A stretch of DNA of 64,000 bases. It comes from Streptomyces agglomeratus (GTDB lineage Bacteria; Actinomycetota; Actinomycetes; Streptomycetales; Streptomycetaceae). The first letter of the stretch is position 1. Every line of letters starts with the position of its first letter. The position numbers were made by a program, and so were the translations under genes. The stretch spans positions 3,679,001-3,743,000 of the forward strand of contig NZ_MEHJ01000001.1 in NCBI RefSeq assembly GCF_001746415.1, read 5' to 3'. The notes beneath the pieces were generated by a model. It was not told where the DNA came from and ran no database searches. It saw nothing but the letters and a program-made list of their open reading frames with translations. Shown piece after piece: positions 25,659-33,799 of this stretch.

Positions 25659-26049
25659 ACCCCCGCCGGAACGTCGAGACCGTCGTGGCCGCCGAGACCG
25701 TCACGGCCGCCGAGACCGTCGCGGCCGGTGCCCGTGGCGCAGGCGTCACCCGGCACCCGGTCGCCCAGGTGCGCGAGCCGCTCCGCGACCGCGTCCACCG
25801 TCGGCGCGCTCAGGTGACCCGCCAGCCGGCCGTCCGCGAGGAAGAGCACGGTGTCCGCGTACGAGGCGGCCACCGGGTCGTGCGTCACCATCACCACCGT
25901 GCGGCCGTGCACCCGTACCGCTTCCTGAAGCAGCCGCAGTACGTCGCGTGCGCTGCGCGTGTCGAGCGCGCCGGTCGGCTCGTCCGCGAACACCACGCTC
26001 GGTTCGGTGACCAGCGCGCGGGCGATGGCGACGCGCTGACGCTGCCCCC
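25655..26049 (-). pseudogene. 3' part of an ABC ATPase disrupted by IS110 insertion
   Basis: Encodes the end of an FtsE/MacB-like ATPase: QRQRVAIARALVTEP, Walker B VVFADEPTGALDT, the H-loop TVVMVTHDPVAASYAD, and a Gly/Asp-rich tail. Its natural upstream part is at 27590-28102 on the far side of the insertion. Together the two halves reconstitute the signature SGGQRQR. The stop overlaps the permease start. Confidence 0.9.
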
Positions 26050-26059
26050 GTTATGTTCT

Positions 26060-26309
26060 TCGCGGTCCTGCAAGAGGGCCGCTGGCCTCCGGGCCCGGCA
26101 TGACTGTGTCCCCCTGTCGAACGGATGACCTGGGGGGTGGTGTCACCGGGCCTGGGAGGTGCCGTCGGAGACGCTGATGAGAGGTCCGGCCACCACCCGG
26201 TCCGGCGCAATGCCGGACAGCTCGCGGGCGGCAGGTCTGCATAACGTGGATGCGCGCGTACGACACCGAAGCCGAGGCCAGGCAGAGTCAACTCCCTTGG
26301 AGGGGTGAG
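26060..26309 (+). ncRNA. Candidate bridge RNA of the IS110 element
   Basis: The 5' non-coding region can fold into two stem-loops. The first pairs CCTCC-G-GGCCCGG (26086-26098) with CCGGGCC-TG-GGAGG (26146-26159) and encloses a C5 run and a G6 run. The second contains GTCCGGC-GCAAT-GCCGGAC (26200-26218). IS110-group elements express such bridge RNAs with target- and donor-binding loops. Specific guide assignments are inference and are given under findings. Confidence 0.45.
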
Positions 26310-27527
26310 ATGTTCGACACCGGCAACGTGGGCGTCTTCCTTGGCATGGACGTCGGCAAGAGCGCCCACCACGGGTACGGGCTCACCCCGGTCGGCAAGA
26401 AGGTCTTCGACAAGGCCATGCCCAACAGTGAGCCGAAACTGCGAGCGGTTTTCGACAAACTGATCGCGAAGTTCGGCACCGTGCTGGTGATCGTGGACCA
26501 GCCCGCTTCCATCGGCGCCCTCCCGCTCACGGTTGCCCGCGACGCCGGCTGCAAGGTCGCCTACCTGCCCGGACTGGCGATGCGACGGATCGCCGATCTC
26601 TACCCGGGTGAGGCCAAGACCGACGCGAAGGACGCCGCGGTCATCGCGGACGCGGCCCGCACCATGCCGCACACCCTGCGCTCGCTCGAACTCACCGACG
26701 AGATCACCGCCGAGCTGACCGTGCTCGTCGGCTTCGACCAGGACCTCGCCGCCGAGGCCACCCGCACGTCCAACCGGATACGCGGCCTGCTCACCCAGTT
26801 CCACCCCAGCCTGGAGCGCGTCCTGGGCCCCCGCCTCGACCACCAGGCCGTCACCTGGCTCCTGGAGCGTCACGGTTCCCCGGCCGCGCTGCGCAAGGCC
26901 GGCCGCCGCAGACTCGTCGAGGTCATCCGGCCCAAGGCCCCGCGCATGGCAGCCCGGCTGATCGACGACGTCTTCGACGCCCTCGACGAACAGACCGTGG
27001 TCGTGCCCGGGACCGGCACCCTCGACATCGTGATCCCGTCCCTGGCCCGCTCCCTCGCGGCCGTCCACGAACAGCGCCGGGCCCTGGAAGCCCAGATCAA
27101 CGCCCTGCTGGAGGCACACCCTCTTTCCCCGGTCCTGACCTCGATGCCCGGCGTCGGCGTCAGGACCGCCGCAGTCCTGCTGGTCACCGTCGGCGACGGC
27201 ACCAGCTTCCCCTCCGCCGCCCACCTCGCCTCCTACGCCGGCCTCGCCCCGGCCACGAAGTCGTCGGGGACCTCGATCCACGGCGAACACGCGCCCCGAG
27301 GCGGAAACCGGCAGCTCAAACGCGCCATGTTCCTCTCCGCCTTCGCCTGCATGAACGCCGATCCCGCCTCCCGCAACTACTACGACCGCCAGCGAGCCCG
27401 CGGAAAGACCCACACCCAGGCCCTCCTCCGCCTCGCCCGCCAACGCATCAGCGTCCTGTTCGCCATGCTCCGCGACGGCACCTTCTACGAACCTCGCGAG
27501 CCCAGGACCGCCGCCCTCGCCGCATGA
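26310..27527 (+). CDS. IS110-family transposase (DEDD, serine-containing recombinase)
   Basis: Protein of 405 residues, apparently intact. The N-terminal RuvC-like DEDD domain shows GMDVGKSAHHGY, VIVDQP, and KTDAKDAAVIAD with its acidic residues. The C-terminal Transposase_20 domain shows SMPGVGVRTAAVLLVTVG, ASYAGLAPATKSSG and GNRQLKRAMFLSAF, with a conserved serine region. ATG at 26310 follows GGAGGGG. The enzyme would act with a bridge RNA from the upstream region. Intact length and insertion into an otherwise conserved gene suggest recent transposition. Confidence 0.92.
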   Translation: MFDTGNVGVFLGMDVGKSAHHGYGLTPVGKKVFDKAMPNSEPKLRAVFDKLIAKFGTVLVIVDQPASIGALPLTVARDAGCKVAYLPGLAMRRIADLYPGEAKTDAKDAAVIADAARTMPHTLRSLELTDEITAELTVLVGFDQDLAAEATRTSNRIRGLLTQFHPSLERVLGPRLDHQAVTWLLERHGSPAALRKAGRRRLVEVIRPKAPRMAARLIDDVFDALDEQTVVVPGTGTLDIVIPSLARSLAAVHEQRRALEAQINALLEAHPLSPVLTSMPGVGVRTAAVLLVTVGDGTSFPSAAHLASYAGLAPATKSSGTSIHGEHAPRGGNRQLKRAMFLSAFACMNADPASRNYYDRQRARGKTHTQALLRLARQRISVLFAMLRDGTFYEPREPRTAALAA

Positions 27528-27589
27528 ACCCCACCCCGACGAATTAACTCAAACCCGGCACGACAGGGTTGACGAAACCCATAGAGGCA

Positions 27590-28102
27590 CCCCCCGGACA
27601 GCTGGTCCGGGCGGTGGCCGAGCCGGTCGCCGAGGCCGACCTGGGTGAGGACCCCGCGCGCCCGGTCGCGGTCGACGCGTCGGCCGGCGAGCTTCAGCGG
27701 AAGAACGGTGTTCTGCTCGACGGTGAGGGTGGGCAGCAGGTTGTACTGCTGGAAGACGAAACCGATCCGCTGCCGCCGGAACTTCGTCAGCTCCGCCTCG
27801 GTGCCGCCGGTCATCTCCTCGCCGTCGACCACGACCTGTCCCGTGTCCGGCCGGTCGAGCCCCGCCGCGCACTGGAGGAGGGTCGACTTCCCGGATCCTG
27901 AGGGCCCCATGACGGCGGTAAAGGTCCCGGCGACCAGGCTCAGCGTCACCCGGTCCAGCGCGGTCACCGCGCTGTCCGCCGTCCCGTGGACCTTGCTGAC
28001 CGATACGAGCCGCAGGGCGTCGGCCGCCCTCGGGGTGCGCGTCGCCCTCGGGGTGCGCGTAGCCCTCGGGGTGCGCGTCGCCTGCTGTGTGCGGCGGAAC
28101 AT
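27590..28102 (-). pseudogene. 5' part of an ABC ATPase disrupted by IS110 insertion
   Basis: Encodes the start of an FtsE/MacB-like ATPase: Walker A GPSGSGKST, the Q-loop FVFQQYNLLPTLTVEQN, and the first half of the signature LSGG, which stops at the element. In the fused frame it continues into IS sequence. The likely start is ATG 28102, with GGGAG eight bases upstream. The N-terminus has a TRTPRA hexapeptide repeated three times, encoded by 18-bp tandem repeats (28026-28079). Confidence 0.9.
28026..28079. repeat. Three 18-bp tandem repeats in the ABC ATPase 5' end
   Basis: Units of GCCCTCGGGGTGCGCGTC at 28026-28043, 28044-28061 and 28062-28079 (one mismatch) encode the Arg/Thr/Pro-rich N-terminal repeat of the disrupted ATPase. 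Confidence 0.9.
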
Positions 28103-28197
28103 TCTCATCACTCCCTCGTGCCGGCACGTGCTGTGCCGTCGGAAATGACGCTACGGACGGGCACGCGCCGTGCCGATGGCCGTACACACCGGGTGCG

Positions 28198-28215
28198 GGT
28201 GTACCTGGGTACACC
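28198..28215. promoter_or_regulatory. Perfect palindrome upstream of the ABC operon
   Basis: GGTGTACC-TG-GGTACACC is a perfect 8-2-8 inverted repeat, about 96 bases upstream of the ATPase start. It is a plausible repressor site for the FtsX-type ABC operon; no regulator gene is adjacent. Confidence 0.5.
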
Positions 28216-28362
28216 GTCGGCCGACGCCTTCCGGGGCCTCCGATGCTTGATTTTGTTCGGAACAGGGTTCCTGCGAACACCTATTGACATGTAACTGGCA
28301 ATCCCGCCAGAGTCGACCCCGCCACTGAAGTGATGCCGGTCACGTATCGAGGAGCGTCTCGT

Positions 28363-29826
28363 ATGCCCGAAATCCCCGCAGTCTCCCGTCGCTTGCTCTT
28401 GGGAGGGACGCTGGCTACCGGAGCGTCGCTCGCGGCCGGGATCGGATCGGCCGGCAGCGCGGCGGCGGCGCCCGCCGGTACCGCGCCGGCCGCCGCCGAT
28501 TCGACCGCCTCCGGTGCGACGCCCGCCCGCAAGCCGGGCCAGAAGTCGATGATCAACGTGCCCTTCGAGGCGTACAAGACCGTCCGCGTCGGTGTGATCG
28601 GCCTCGGCAACCGGGGTTCCGGGATGACCACGGGCTGGTCCGTGGTCCCCGGCTGCGTCGTGACCGCCGTCTGCGACATCCGCGCCGACCGCGCCAAGCG
28701 CACCGCCGACCAGCTGGTCGCGAAGGGCAAGCCGCGCCCGGCGGAGTTCGGCGGCTCGGCCGACTCGTACACGGAGATGCTCAAGCGCGACGACGTCGAT
28801 CTCGTGTACATCGCGACACCGTGGGAGTTCCACTACGAACAGGGCAAGGCCGCGCTGCTGGCGGACAAGCACGTCGTCGTCGAGCTGCCCATCGCGACCG
28901 AACTGCGCGAGCTGTGGGACCTGGTGGACACCTCGGAGCGCACCCGCAAGAACCTGATGCTGTCCGAGAACTGCAACTACGGCCGCAACGAACTGGCCAT
29001 GCTCAAGGCCGCGCACGAGGGCCTGTTCGGCGACATCACCAACGGCCACGGCGGCTACCTGCACGACCTGCGCGCGCTGCTCTTCTCCAACACGTACTAC
29101 ACGGACTCCTGGCGCCGCCTCTGGCACACCCGCAGCACCGCGTCCTTCTACGCCATGCACGGCCTCGCCCCCATCGCGGCGGCCATGGACATCAACCGCG
29201 GCGACCGCATGACGACACTGAAGGCCACCGCGACCGCGCCGAAGGGCCTCGCCGACTACCGCGAGCGCTTCGTCCCCCGGTCGCACCCGTCGTGGAACGA
29301 GACGTACGTCAACGGCGACCTCGTGACCTGCGCGATCGAGACGGCGAAGGGCCGGACCATCCGGGCCGAGCACGACGTGAGTTCGCCCCGCCCCTACAGC
29401 CGCATCAACTCCATCGCGGGCACGCGCGGGATCTTCGAGGACTACGCGGGTACGTCGACGACCGGCGGCCGCATCTACGTCGAGCCGGACCACGGCGGCC
29501 ACTCCTGGCGGGACTTCGACACGTACCGCAAGGAGTTCGACCACTGGCTGTGGAAGAAGATCGGCGACGACGCCGCGAACAACGGCGGGCACGGCGGCAT
29601 GGATTACGTACTCCAGTGGCGCACGGTGCAGACGATGCGGGCGGGACTGGTACCCGACATCGACGTGTACGACTCGGCGGCCTGGTGTTCGCCGGTCCCG
29701 CTGAGCGTCATGTCCCTGGCGAACAAGGGGCGTCCGGTCGCGATACCGGACTTCACGCGCGGTGGCTGGGTCAATCTGCGCTCGGGTCTCGACTCGCGCA
29801 TGACGGAGATGCCCCCCGTTTCCTGA
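28363..29826 (+). CDS. Secreted Gfo/Idh/MocA oxidoreductase, GH109-like (alpha-N-acetylgalactosaminidase type)
   Basis: Protein of 487 residues. A twin-arginine signal (SRRLLLGG) is followed by an Ala-rich cleavage region and a Rossmann domain with GVIGLGNRGSGM. Later motifs GGYLHDLRALLF, AMHGLAPIAAAMDI and NNGGHGGMDYVL match GH109 enzymes, which use tightly bound NAD+ to cleave alpha-N-acetylgalactosaminides. Cofactor-loaded folding fits export by the Tat pathway. ATG at 28363 has GGAG upstream. The gene is followed by a secreted NEW3-like protein, a DeoR regulator and a SIS isomerase, supporting a role in amino-sugar use. Confidence 0.85.
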   Translation: MPEIPAVSRRLLLGGTLATGASLAAGIGSAGSAAAAPAGTAPAAADSTASGATPARKPGQKSMINVPFEAYKTVRVGVIGLGNRGSGMTTGWSVVPGCVVTAVCDIRADRAKRTADQLVAKGKPRPAEFGGSADSYTEMLKRDDVDLVYIATPWEFHYEQGKAALLADKHVVVELPIATELRELWDLVDTSERTRKNLMLSENCNYGRNELAMLKAAHEGLFGDITNGHGGYLHDLRALLFSNTYYTDSWRRLWHTRSTASFYAMHGLAPIAAAMDINRGDRMTTLKATATAPKGLADYRERFVPRSHPSWNETYVNGDLVTCAIETAKGRTIRAEHDVSSPRPYSRINSIAGTRGIFEDYAGTSTTGGRIYVEPDHGGHSWRDFDTYRKEFDHWLWKKIGDDAANNGGHGGMDYVLQWRTVQTMRAGLVPDIDVYDSAAWCSPVPLSVMSLANKGRPVAIPDFTRGGWVNLRSGLDSRMTEMPPVS

Positions 29827-29907
29827 GCTCCCGGACGCGCAGCTTCCGGACCTGAATCTGAGCGCGAACCCGACCCGGCCCCCCGAACCCGAGCGACAGG
29901 AAGAGGA

Positions 29908-30927
29908 ATGAGACCCGGCATGAAATCTGGCGCAGGATCAGGCATGAGACCGGCTCGACTGATCGGTTCGCTGACGGCGGCGATCGCCCTCCTACTCGTC
30001 CCGGCGCAGGCCGGCGCGGCCGAACCGCAGGCCCCTGCGGCGGCCAGGACCGAGGTGAGCATCTCGCCCGTGGACCTGGACGGCCCGGTCGTCTCGACGG
30101 TGAAGGTGTCCGTGAAGAACGCCGGTCCGCAGCGCCTGCGTTCACTGAAGGTGTCGTTCGCCGGTCCGGCCGGCTGGGCGGTCCAGCCGGCGGTACGCGC
30201 CGTCGACGGATCCCTCGCGACGGGCGCGTCGGCCGAGACGACGTTCCGCATCCAGGTCCCGGAGAAGCGGTCCGGATTCGTGATCCGTACGTTCCGGGCG
30301 ACCGCGACGTACCAGGGCGGAGACGGCGAGGGCACGGCCACCGGCATCCGCACCGAGCGGTCCGGGAGCCCGCAGGCGAACCTGGCGGCGGCGTACAACA
30401 ATGTGGCGATCACCGACGAGTCCGCGACCGGGGCCGGCGACTACGACGGTGAGGGCAACAGCTTCTCCGCGCAGAAGCTCGCCGCGGTGGGCCTGACGCG
30501 AGGGGCAAGGGTCAGCGCCCTCGGCGCCGAGCTGACCTGGCCGGACGTGCCTGCGGGGACGAAGGACAACGTGGCGAGCGGGGGCCAGGCGGTCACGCTG
30601 GGCGGCAAGGGCGACAAGCTGGTGTTCCTCGGCTCGGGCGTCACCAGCGCGGCGACGGGCAACGCCACCGTGTACTACACCGACGGGTCCTCCAGTACGG
30701 GGACGTTCGGCTTCCCCAATTGGTCGTTCGACCCCGTGACGGCGCACGGCGCGACGCTGGTCAAGTCGACGGACGGCCGGAACCGGCAGGACGGGTACGG
30801 CAACGCCACGGTGAAGTACAGCGTCTTCGCCCACTCGGTGGCGCTGGACCCGGCGAAGACGGTGGAGTTCGTGGTCCTGCCCGCGAACGCCAACATCCAC
30901 ATCTTCGCCATGGCGATCGCGCCGTGA
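29908..30927 (+). CDS. Secreted protein with NEW3-like domain
   Basis: Protein of 339 residues (start uncertain: ATG 29908, 29920 or 29944; the last gives the clearest signal peptide, MRPARLIGSLTAAIALLLVP). After cleavage near AGAAEP there is a beta-sandwich with TEVSISPVDLDGPVVSTVKV and PAGWAVQPAV, typical of NPCBM-associated NEW3 domains of extracellular glycosidases. A second half has FAHSVALDP and many Thr/Gly strands. No catalytic domain is seen, so it is probably a carbohydrate-binding or matrix accessory. It follows the GH109-like gene on the same strand, 81 bases away. Confidence 0.7.
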   Translation: MRPGMKSGAGSGMRPARLIGSLTAAIALLLVPAQAGAAEPQAPAAARTEVSISPVDLDGPVVSTVKVSVKNAGPQRLRSLKVSFAGPAGWAVQPAVRAVDGSLATGASAETTFRIQVPEKRSGFVIRTFRATATYQGGDGEGTATGIRTERSGSPQANLAAAYNNVAITDESATGAGDYDGEGNSFSAQKLAAVGLTRGARVSALGAELTWPDVPAGTKDNVASGGQAVTLGGKGDKLVFLGSGVTSAATGNATVYYTDGSSSTGTFGFPNWSFDPVTAHGATLVKSTDGRNRQDGYGNATVKYSVFAHSVALDPAKTVEFVVLPANANIHIFAMAIAP

Positions 30928-31002
30928 CCGGGCAGGAATGAATGCCTGCGGCGCTGTTCCCCCCGAGAGGGAGACAGCGCCGCACGCACCCACGGGCCGG
31001 CC

Positions 31003-31824
31003 TCAGACGGTGATCACCTTGATCCCGGCGTCCGTGAGCCGACCCGCCGCCTCCGCCGAGATCGCCGAGTCGGTCACGACCACGTCGATACGGTCCAGAC
31101 CGCAGATCCGCGCGAACGCCCGCTTGCCCATCTTCGAGGAGTCCGTCACCACGATCACCCGGTGCGAACGCTCCGCGAACAGCCGGCTGATGCTCGCCTC
31201 GTCCTCCTGGTGCGCCATGACGCCCAGTTGTGGATCCAGCCCGTCGACGCCGAGTATGACGACGTCCAGCACGACCTCGTTGAGTACGCCCATGGTCAGC
31301 GGACCGACCAGTTCGTAGGTCTGCGGCCGTGCCACCCCGCCCGTGACCACGAGCTTGATCTGCGGCCGGACCGTCAGCTCACCCGCGATGTTCAGCGCGT
31401 TGGTGACCACGGTCAGCACCGGGCCGCCACCGGGACCGGGACCGCCACCGGCACCGGCACCGCCACCCGAGCCGGGCGCGGAGGCCCGCAGCGCCAGTGC
31501 CCGCGCCACCTCGGTCGTGGTCGTACCGCCGTTGAGGCCCACCACGTCCCCGTCCGCGACCAGATCCGCCGCCGCGGCCGCGATCCGCTGCTTCTCGGAC
31601 GCGTGGCGCGAGGACTTGTAGCGCAGGGGCAGCTCGTACGACACGCCGTGCGCGATCGCCCCGCCCCGCGTCCGTACGAGCATCTGCTGCTCAGCCAGCT
31701 CGTCGAGGTCCCTGCGGATCGTCGCGGCCGAGACCTCCAGCGTGGTCGCGGCCTCCTCCACGTCGAGCCTTCCCTCGGCGGCCAGCAGCTCCAGCAGCGC
31801 GCTCCACCGCTCATGTTTCGACAT
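31003..31824 (-). CDS. DeoR-family transcriptional regulator
   Basis: Protein of 273 residues. The N-terminal DeoR helix-turn-helix reads SKHERWSALLELLAAEGRLD, then EVSAATIRRDLDEL. The C-terminal sugar-phosphate-sensor domain has GLNGGTTTTEVARAL and DLVILGVDGLDP-like VVLDVVILGVDGLD. A Gly/Pro-rich insert (residues about 115-137) interrupts the sensor domain. ATG at 31824 follows AAGGAG. It is divergent from the SIS isomerase gene and resembles AgaR/GlpR-type repressors that respond to sugar phosphates, probably for the neighbouring amino-sugar genes. Confidence 0.87.
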   Translation of the reverse strand: MSKHERWSALLELLAAEGRLDVEEAATTLEVSAATIRRDLDELAEQQMLVRTRGGAIAHGVSYELPLRYKSSRHASEKQRIAAAAADLVADGDVVGLNGGTTTTEVARALALRASAPGSGGGAGAGGGPGPGGGPVLTVVTNALNIAGELTVRPQIKLVVTGGVARPQTYELVGPLTMGVLNEVVLDVVILGVDGLDPQLGVMAHQEDEASISRLFAERSHRVIVVTDSSKMGKRAFARICGLDRIDVVVTDSAISAEAAGRLTDAGIKVITV

Positions 31825-31904
31825 GCGGCCGGACTCCTTCACAACGTGGTCTGCATGGACGGCGAGTTCAGCTTGGTGGATACTTCGCCACACGGCGGGC
31901 CAGC

Positions 31905-31938
31905 GCTCGAATCTGCTTGGAACGCCCACCCTTCGAGC
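31905..31938. promoter_or_regulatory. Inverted repeat between deoR and SIS genes
   Basis: GCTCGAA (31905-31911) and TTCGAGC (31932-31938) form an inverted repeat with a 20-bp spacer in the divergent region, close to the SIS gene start. It may be the DeoR operator. Confidence 0.45.
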
Positions 31939-31963
31939 AGCTTCAATCATATGGAGTCATCCA

Positions 31964-32941
31964 ATGACCACGATGCCCACGGAGACCACCGCGGATTCCT
32001 CCGCCTCCCGCACCGCCGCCGAGATCGCCTCCCAACCTGCCACATGGTCCCAGGCGGCCGGCACGCTCTCCGCCCACACGGCCGCCCTCCCGCGCCGCGG
32101 CGAGCGCGTGGCCGTGGTCGGCTGCGGCACCTCGTGGTTCATGGCCCAGGCGTACGCCGCACTGCGCGAAAGCGGCGGCCACGGCGAGACCGACGCCTTC
32201 GCCGCCTCGGAGTTCCCGTACCGCTCCGGCTACGACCGCGTCCTGGCCATCACCCGCTCCGGGACCACCACCGAGGTACTGGACGTACTCCACCGCCTGC
32301 GGTCCGCCGTACCCACCGGCGCGATCACCGCCGACCCGGCGACGCCGGTGATGCGGGCGGCGGACGCCGTCGCCGTACTGGACTTCGCGGACGAGGAGTC
32401 GGTCGTCCAGACCCGCTTCGCCACCACCGTGCTCGCCCTGCTGCGCGCCCACCTGGAGGCGGAAGACGCTCTTCCGACCGGTGTACGTCCACTCTCCGAG
32501 GCGATCAAGGACGCCGAGCGCGCGGTCACCGTGCCACTGGCCGCCGAGGTGCTCGGCGCCGAGCAGTTCACCTTCCTCGGCACCGGCTGGACGTACGGGC
32601 TCGCGCTGGAAGCCGGACTCAAGATGCGTGAGGCGGCGGGCGCCTGGACCGAGGCGTACCCGGCCATGGAGTACCGCCACGGTCCCATCAGCATCACCGG
32701 CCCCGGCCGCGTGGCATGGGTGTTCGGCGCGCTGCCGGACGGCCTGGCCGAGGACATCGCGCGCGTCGGCGGCACGCTGGCCGCCGGGTCCGGGAGCGCG
32801 GCCGACGGCGGCCTCGACCCGCTGGCCGACCTGATCCGCGCCCAGCGCCTCGCGGTCGCGCTGGCGGAGTCCCGCGGCTACGACCCGGACAAGCCCCGCA
32901 ACCTCACCCGGTCCGTGGTCCTGGAGGACAGCCCGGCGTAA
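31964..32941 (+). CDS. SIS-domain sugar isomerase (AgaS-like)
   Basis: Protein of 325 residues with two SIS domains. The first is VAVVGCGTSWFMAQAYAAL, with ITRSGTTTEVLDVL; the second is FTFLGTGWTYGLALEAGLKM, with EAYPAMEYRHGPIS. Such proteins are aldose-ketose isomerases or deaminases acting on amino-sugar phosphates (AgaS, GlmS-C). ATG at 31964 has GGAG seven bases upstream. With the DeoR gene divergent and GH109-like and NEW3-like genes next to it, a galactosamine/N-acetylgalactosamine phosphate role is likely. Its 3' end overlaps the convergent LigT gene by 38 bases. Confidence 0.83.
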   Translation: MTTMPTETTADSSASRTAAEIASQPATWSQAAGTLSAHTAALPRRGERVAVVGCGTSWFMAQAYAALRESGGHGETDAFAASEFPYRSGYDRVLAITRSGTTTEVLDVLHRLRSAVPTGAITADPATPVMRAADAVAVLDFADEESVVQTRFATTVLALLRAHLEAEDALPTGVRPLSEAIKDAERAVTVPLAAEVLGAEQFTFLGTGWTYGLALEAGLKMREAAGAWTEAYPAMEYRHGPISITGPGRVAWVFGALPDGLAEDIARVGGTLAAGSGSAADGGLDPLADLIRAQRLAVALAESRGYDPDKPRNLTRSVVLEDSPA

Positions 32942-33512
32942 CCCCCGCCCGCACCCCGCCGCCCCCCTGCTCCCCCACTTCTCCTGCTTCTCCGACTTCT
33001 CCTACTCCCCCCAACGGATACGCCGTTCGGTCGCGCCAGCGGTCGCCGTCCCGGACGATCAGGTGCACCGCCGCGATCCGGGAGGTGACCGGCAGGGCGG
33101 ACGCGCACTCCGTCTCCAGGGCGTCGTACGCGCGCTCCCAGGTCTCGGGACCCTCGTGGTTGGCGACCGTCAGGTGCGGGTCCAGCCCCTCACCGAACAA
33201 GCCGCGGTACGGAACCGCTTCGGGCCAGCGCCCGGTGAGTTCCCTGGTGAGCGCCCGTATCGGACCGGCCGGCCGTGGGGCCAGGTAGAGGACGCCCGGA
33301 TAGCGGGCGAACTCGGCGAACGTCAGGTCGAAGGCGTCGTACGAGCGGAACAGTGCCCGCAGCTCGTGATGGACCCGGCCGTCGATCCGGCTCTCGTGCA
33401 GGAAGGGGTAGAGCACGGTGACATGGGCGGGGAATCCGGCCCGGACGAGCGGATCGGCCTCGGGCACCTTGATGGTCAGCGCCGTGTCCCCGGCAACGTC
33501 CGGCCACCCCAC
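32904..33512 (-). CDS. 2'-5' RNA ligase/LigT family protein
   Basis: Protein of 202 residues of the 2H phosphoesterase superfamily. The two HxTx motifs are HVTVLYPF (about 29) and HLTVAN (about 112), the catalytic pair of LigT/thpR proteins. The C-terminus is a low-complexity Gly/Glu/Val tail (VGEVGEAGEVGEQ) antisense to the end of the SIS gene. The substrate in bacteria is not established. It lies between the SIS isomerase and katE, and its start at GTG 33512 has no strong ribosome binding site. Confidence 0.75.
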   Translation of the reverse strand: MGWPDVAGDTALTIKVPEADPLVRAGFPAHVTVLYPFLHESRIDGRVHHELRALFRSYDAFDLTFAEFARYPGVLYLAPRPAGPIRALTRELTGRWPEAVPYRGLFGEGLDPHLTVANHEGPETWERAYDALETECASALPVTSRIAAVHLIVRDGDRWRDRTAYPLGGVGEVGEAGEVGEQGGGGVRAGVTPGCPPGPRTG

Positions 33513-33659
33513 GCCCTGCCCCCGCTCTCCCGGTGGACGCCAAGAGAACCACAGCCCTCACCGGCCCCACCAAAACGCCTGCGCGGCACCCCACCGAAAG
33601 CGCCCCACCGAAACGCCCCGAAGCGCCTCGAAGCGCCTCGAAAACGCTCCTCAAAACGC

Positions 33660-33695
33660 CTCACCGGCGCGACCGTCGTCGGCCGCGCCGGTGAG
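33660..33695 (-). terminator. katE terminator
   Basis: CTCACCGGCGCG (33660-33671) pairs perfectly with CGCGCCGGTGAG (33684-33695) around a 12-nt loop. It lies 105 bases after the katE stop in the direction of katE transcription. Confidence 0.65.
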
Positions 33696-33733
33696 GCGGG
33701 TCAGCAACCCGTGAGACGGCCGGAAACCCGGAA

Positions 33734-33769
33734 ACCGGTCATGCGGGCCGGACCGGTCATGCGGGCCGG
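33734..33769. repeat. Two 18-bp tandem repeats beyond katE
   Basis: ACCGGTCATGCGGGCCGG occurs at 33734-33751 and 33752-33769 without mismatches, between the katE stop and its terminator. A GAAGCGCCTC-rich stretch (33600-33640) lies beyond the terminator. There is no gene between 33513 and 33799. Confidence 0.85.
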
Positions 33770-33799
33770 AACCGGAGCGCCGGACCGGCATACCCCGGC

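Larger units (their letters stand above)
26050..27589 (+). mobile_element. IS110-family insertion sequence
   Basis: An element of about 1.54 kb lies between a C5 run (26045-26049) and a C6 run (27590-27595) inside the ABC ATPase gene. The left end begins GTTATG and the right end ends ATAGAGGCA. There are no terminal inverted repeats and no clear target duplication beyond the ambiguous C run, as expected for IS110. A GGGTT-GACGA-AACCC hairpin (27566-27580) lies near the right end. The long (about 260 nt) non-coding region is 5' of the transposase, the arrangement of the IS110 group rather than IS1111. Confidence 0.85.

Noticed and set aside
26170..26176. GACGCTG in the IS110 5' region matching the left flank just before the C run
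   Set aside because: A seven-base match in a 260-base region is not significant, and it lies outside the first stem-loop that would hold the target guides.
26215..26222. GGACAGCT in the IS110 5' region matching the right flank of the insertion (27595-27602)
   Set aside because: The first part is explained by the GTCCGGC/GCCGGAC hairpin of the element, so the match is probably structural rather than a guide.
25746..27443. Long minus-strand frame across the IS110 element
   Set aside because: It is the antisense of the transposase joined to shadow of the ATPase half; composition is unlike a protein.
33513..33799. Possible small gene in the repetitive gap between LigT and katE
   Set aside because: The sequence is tandem repeats and a katE terminator; frames are low complexity without starts.
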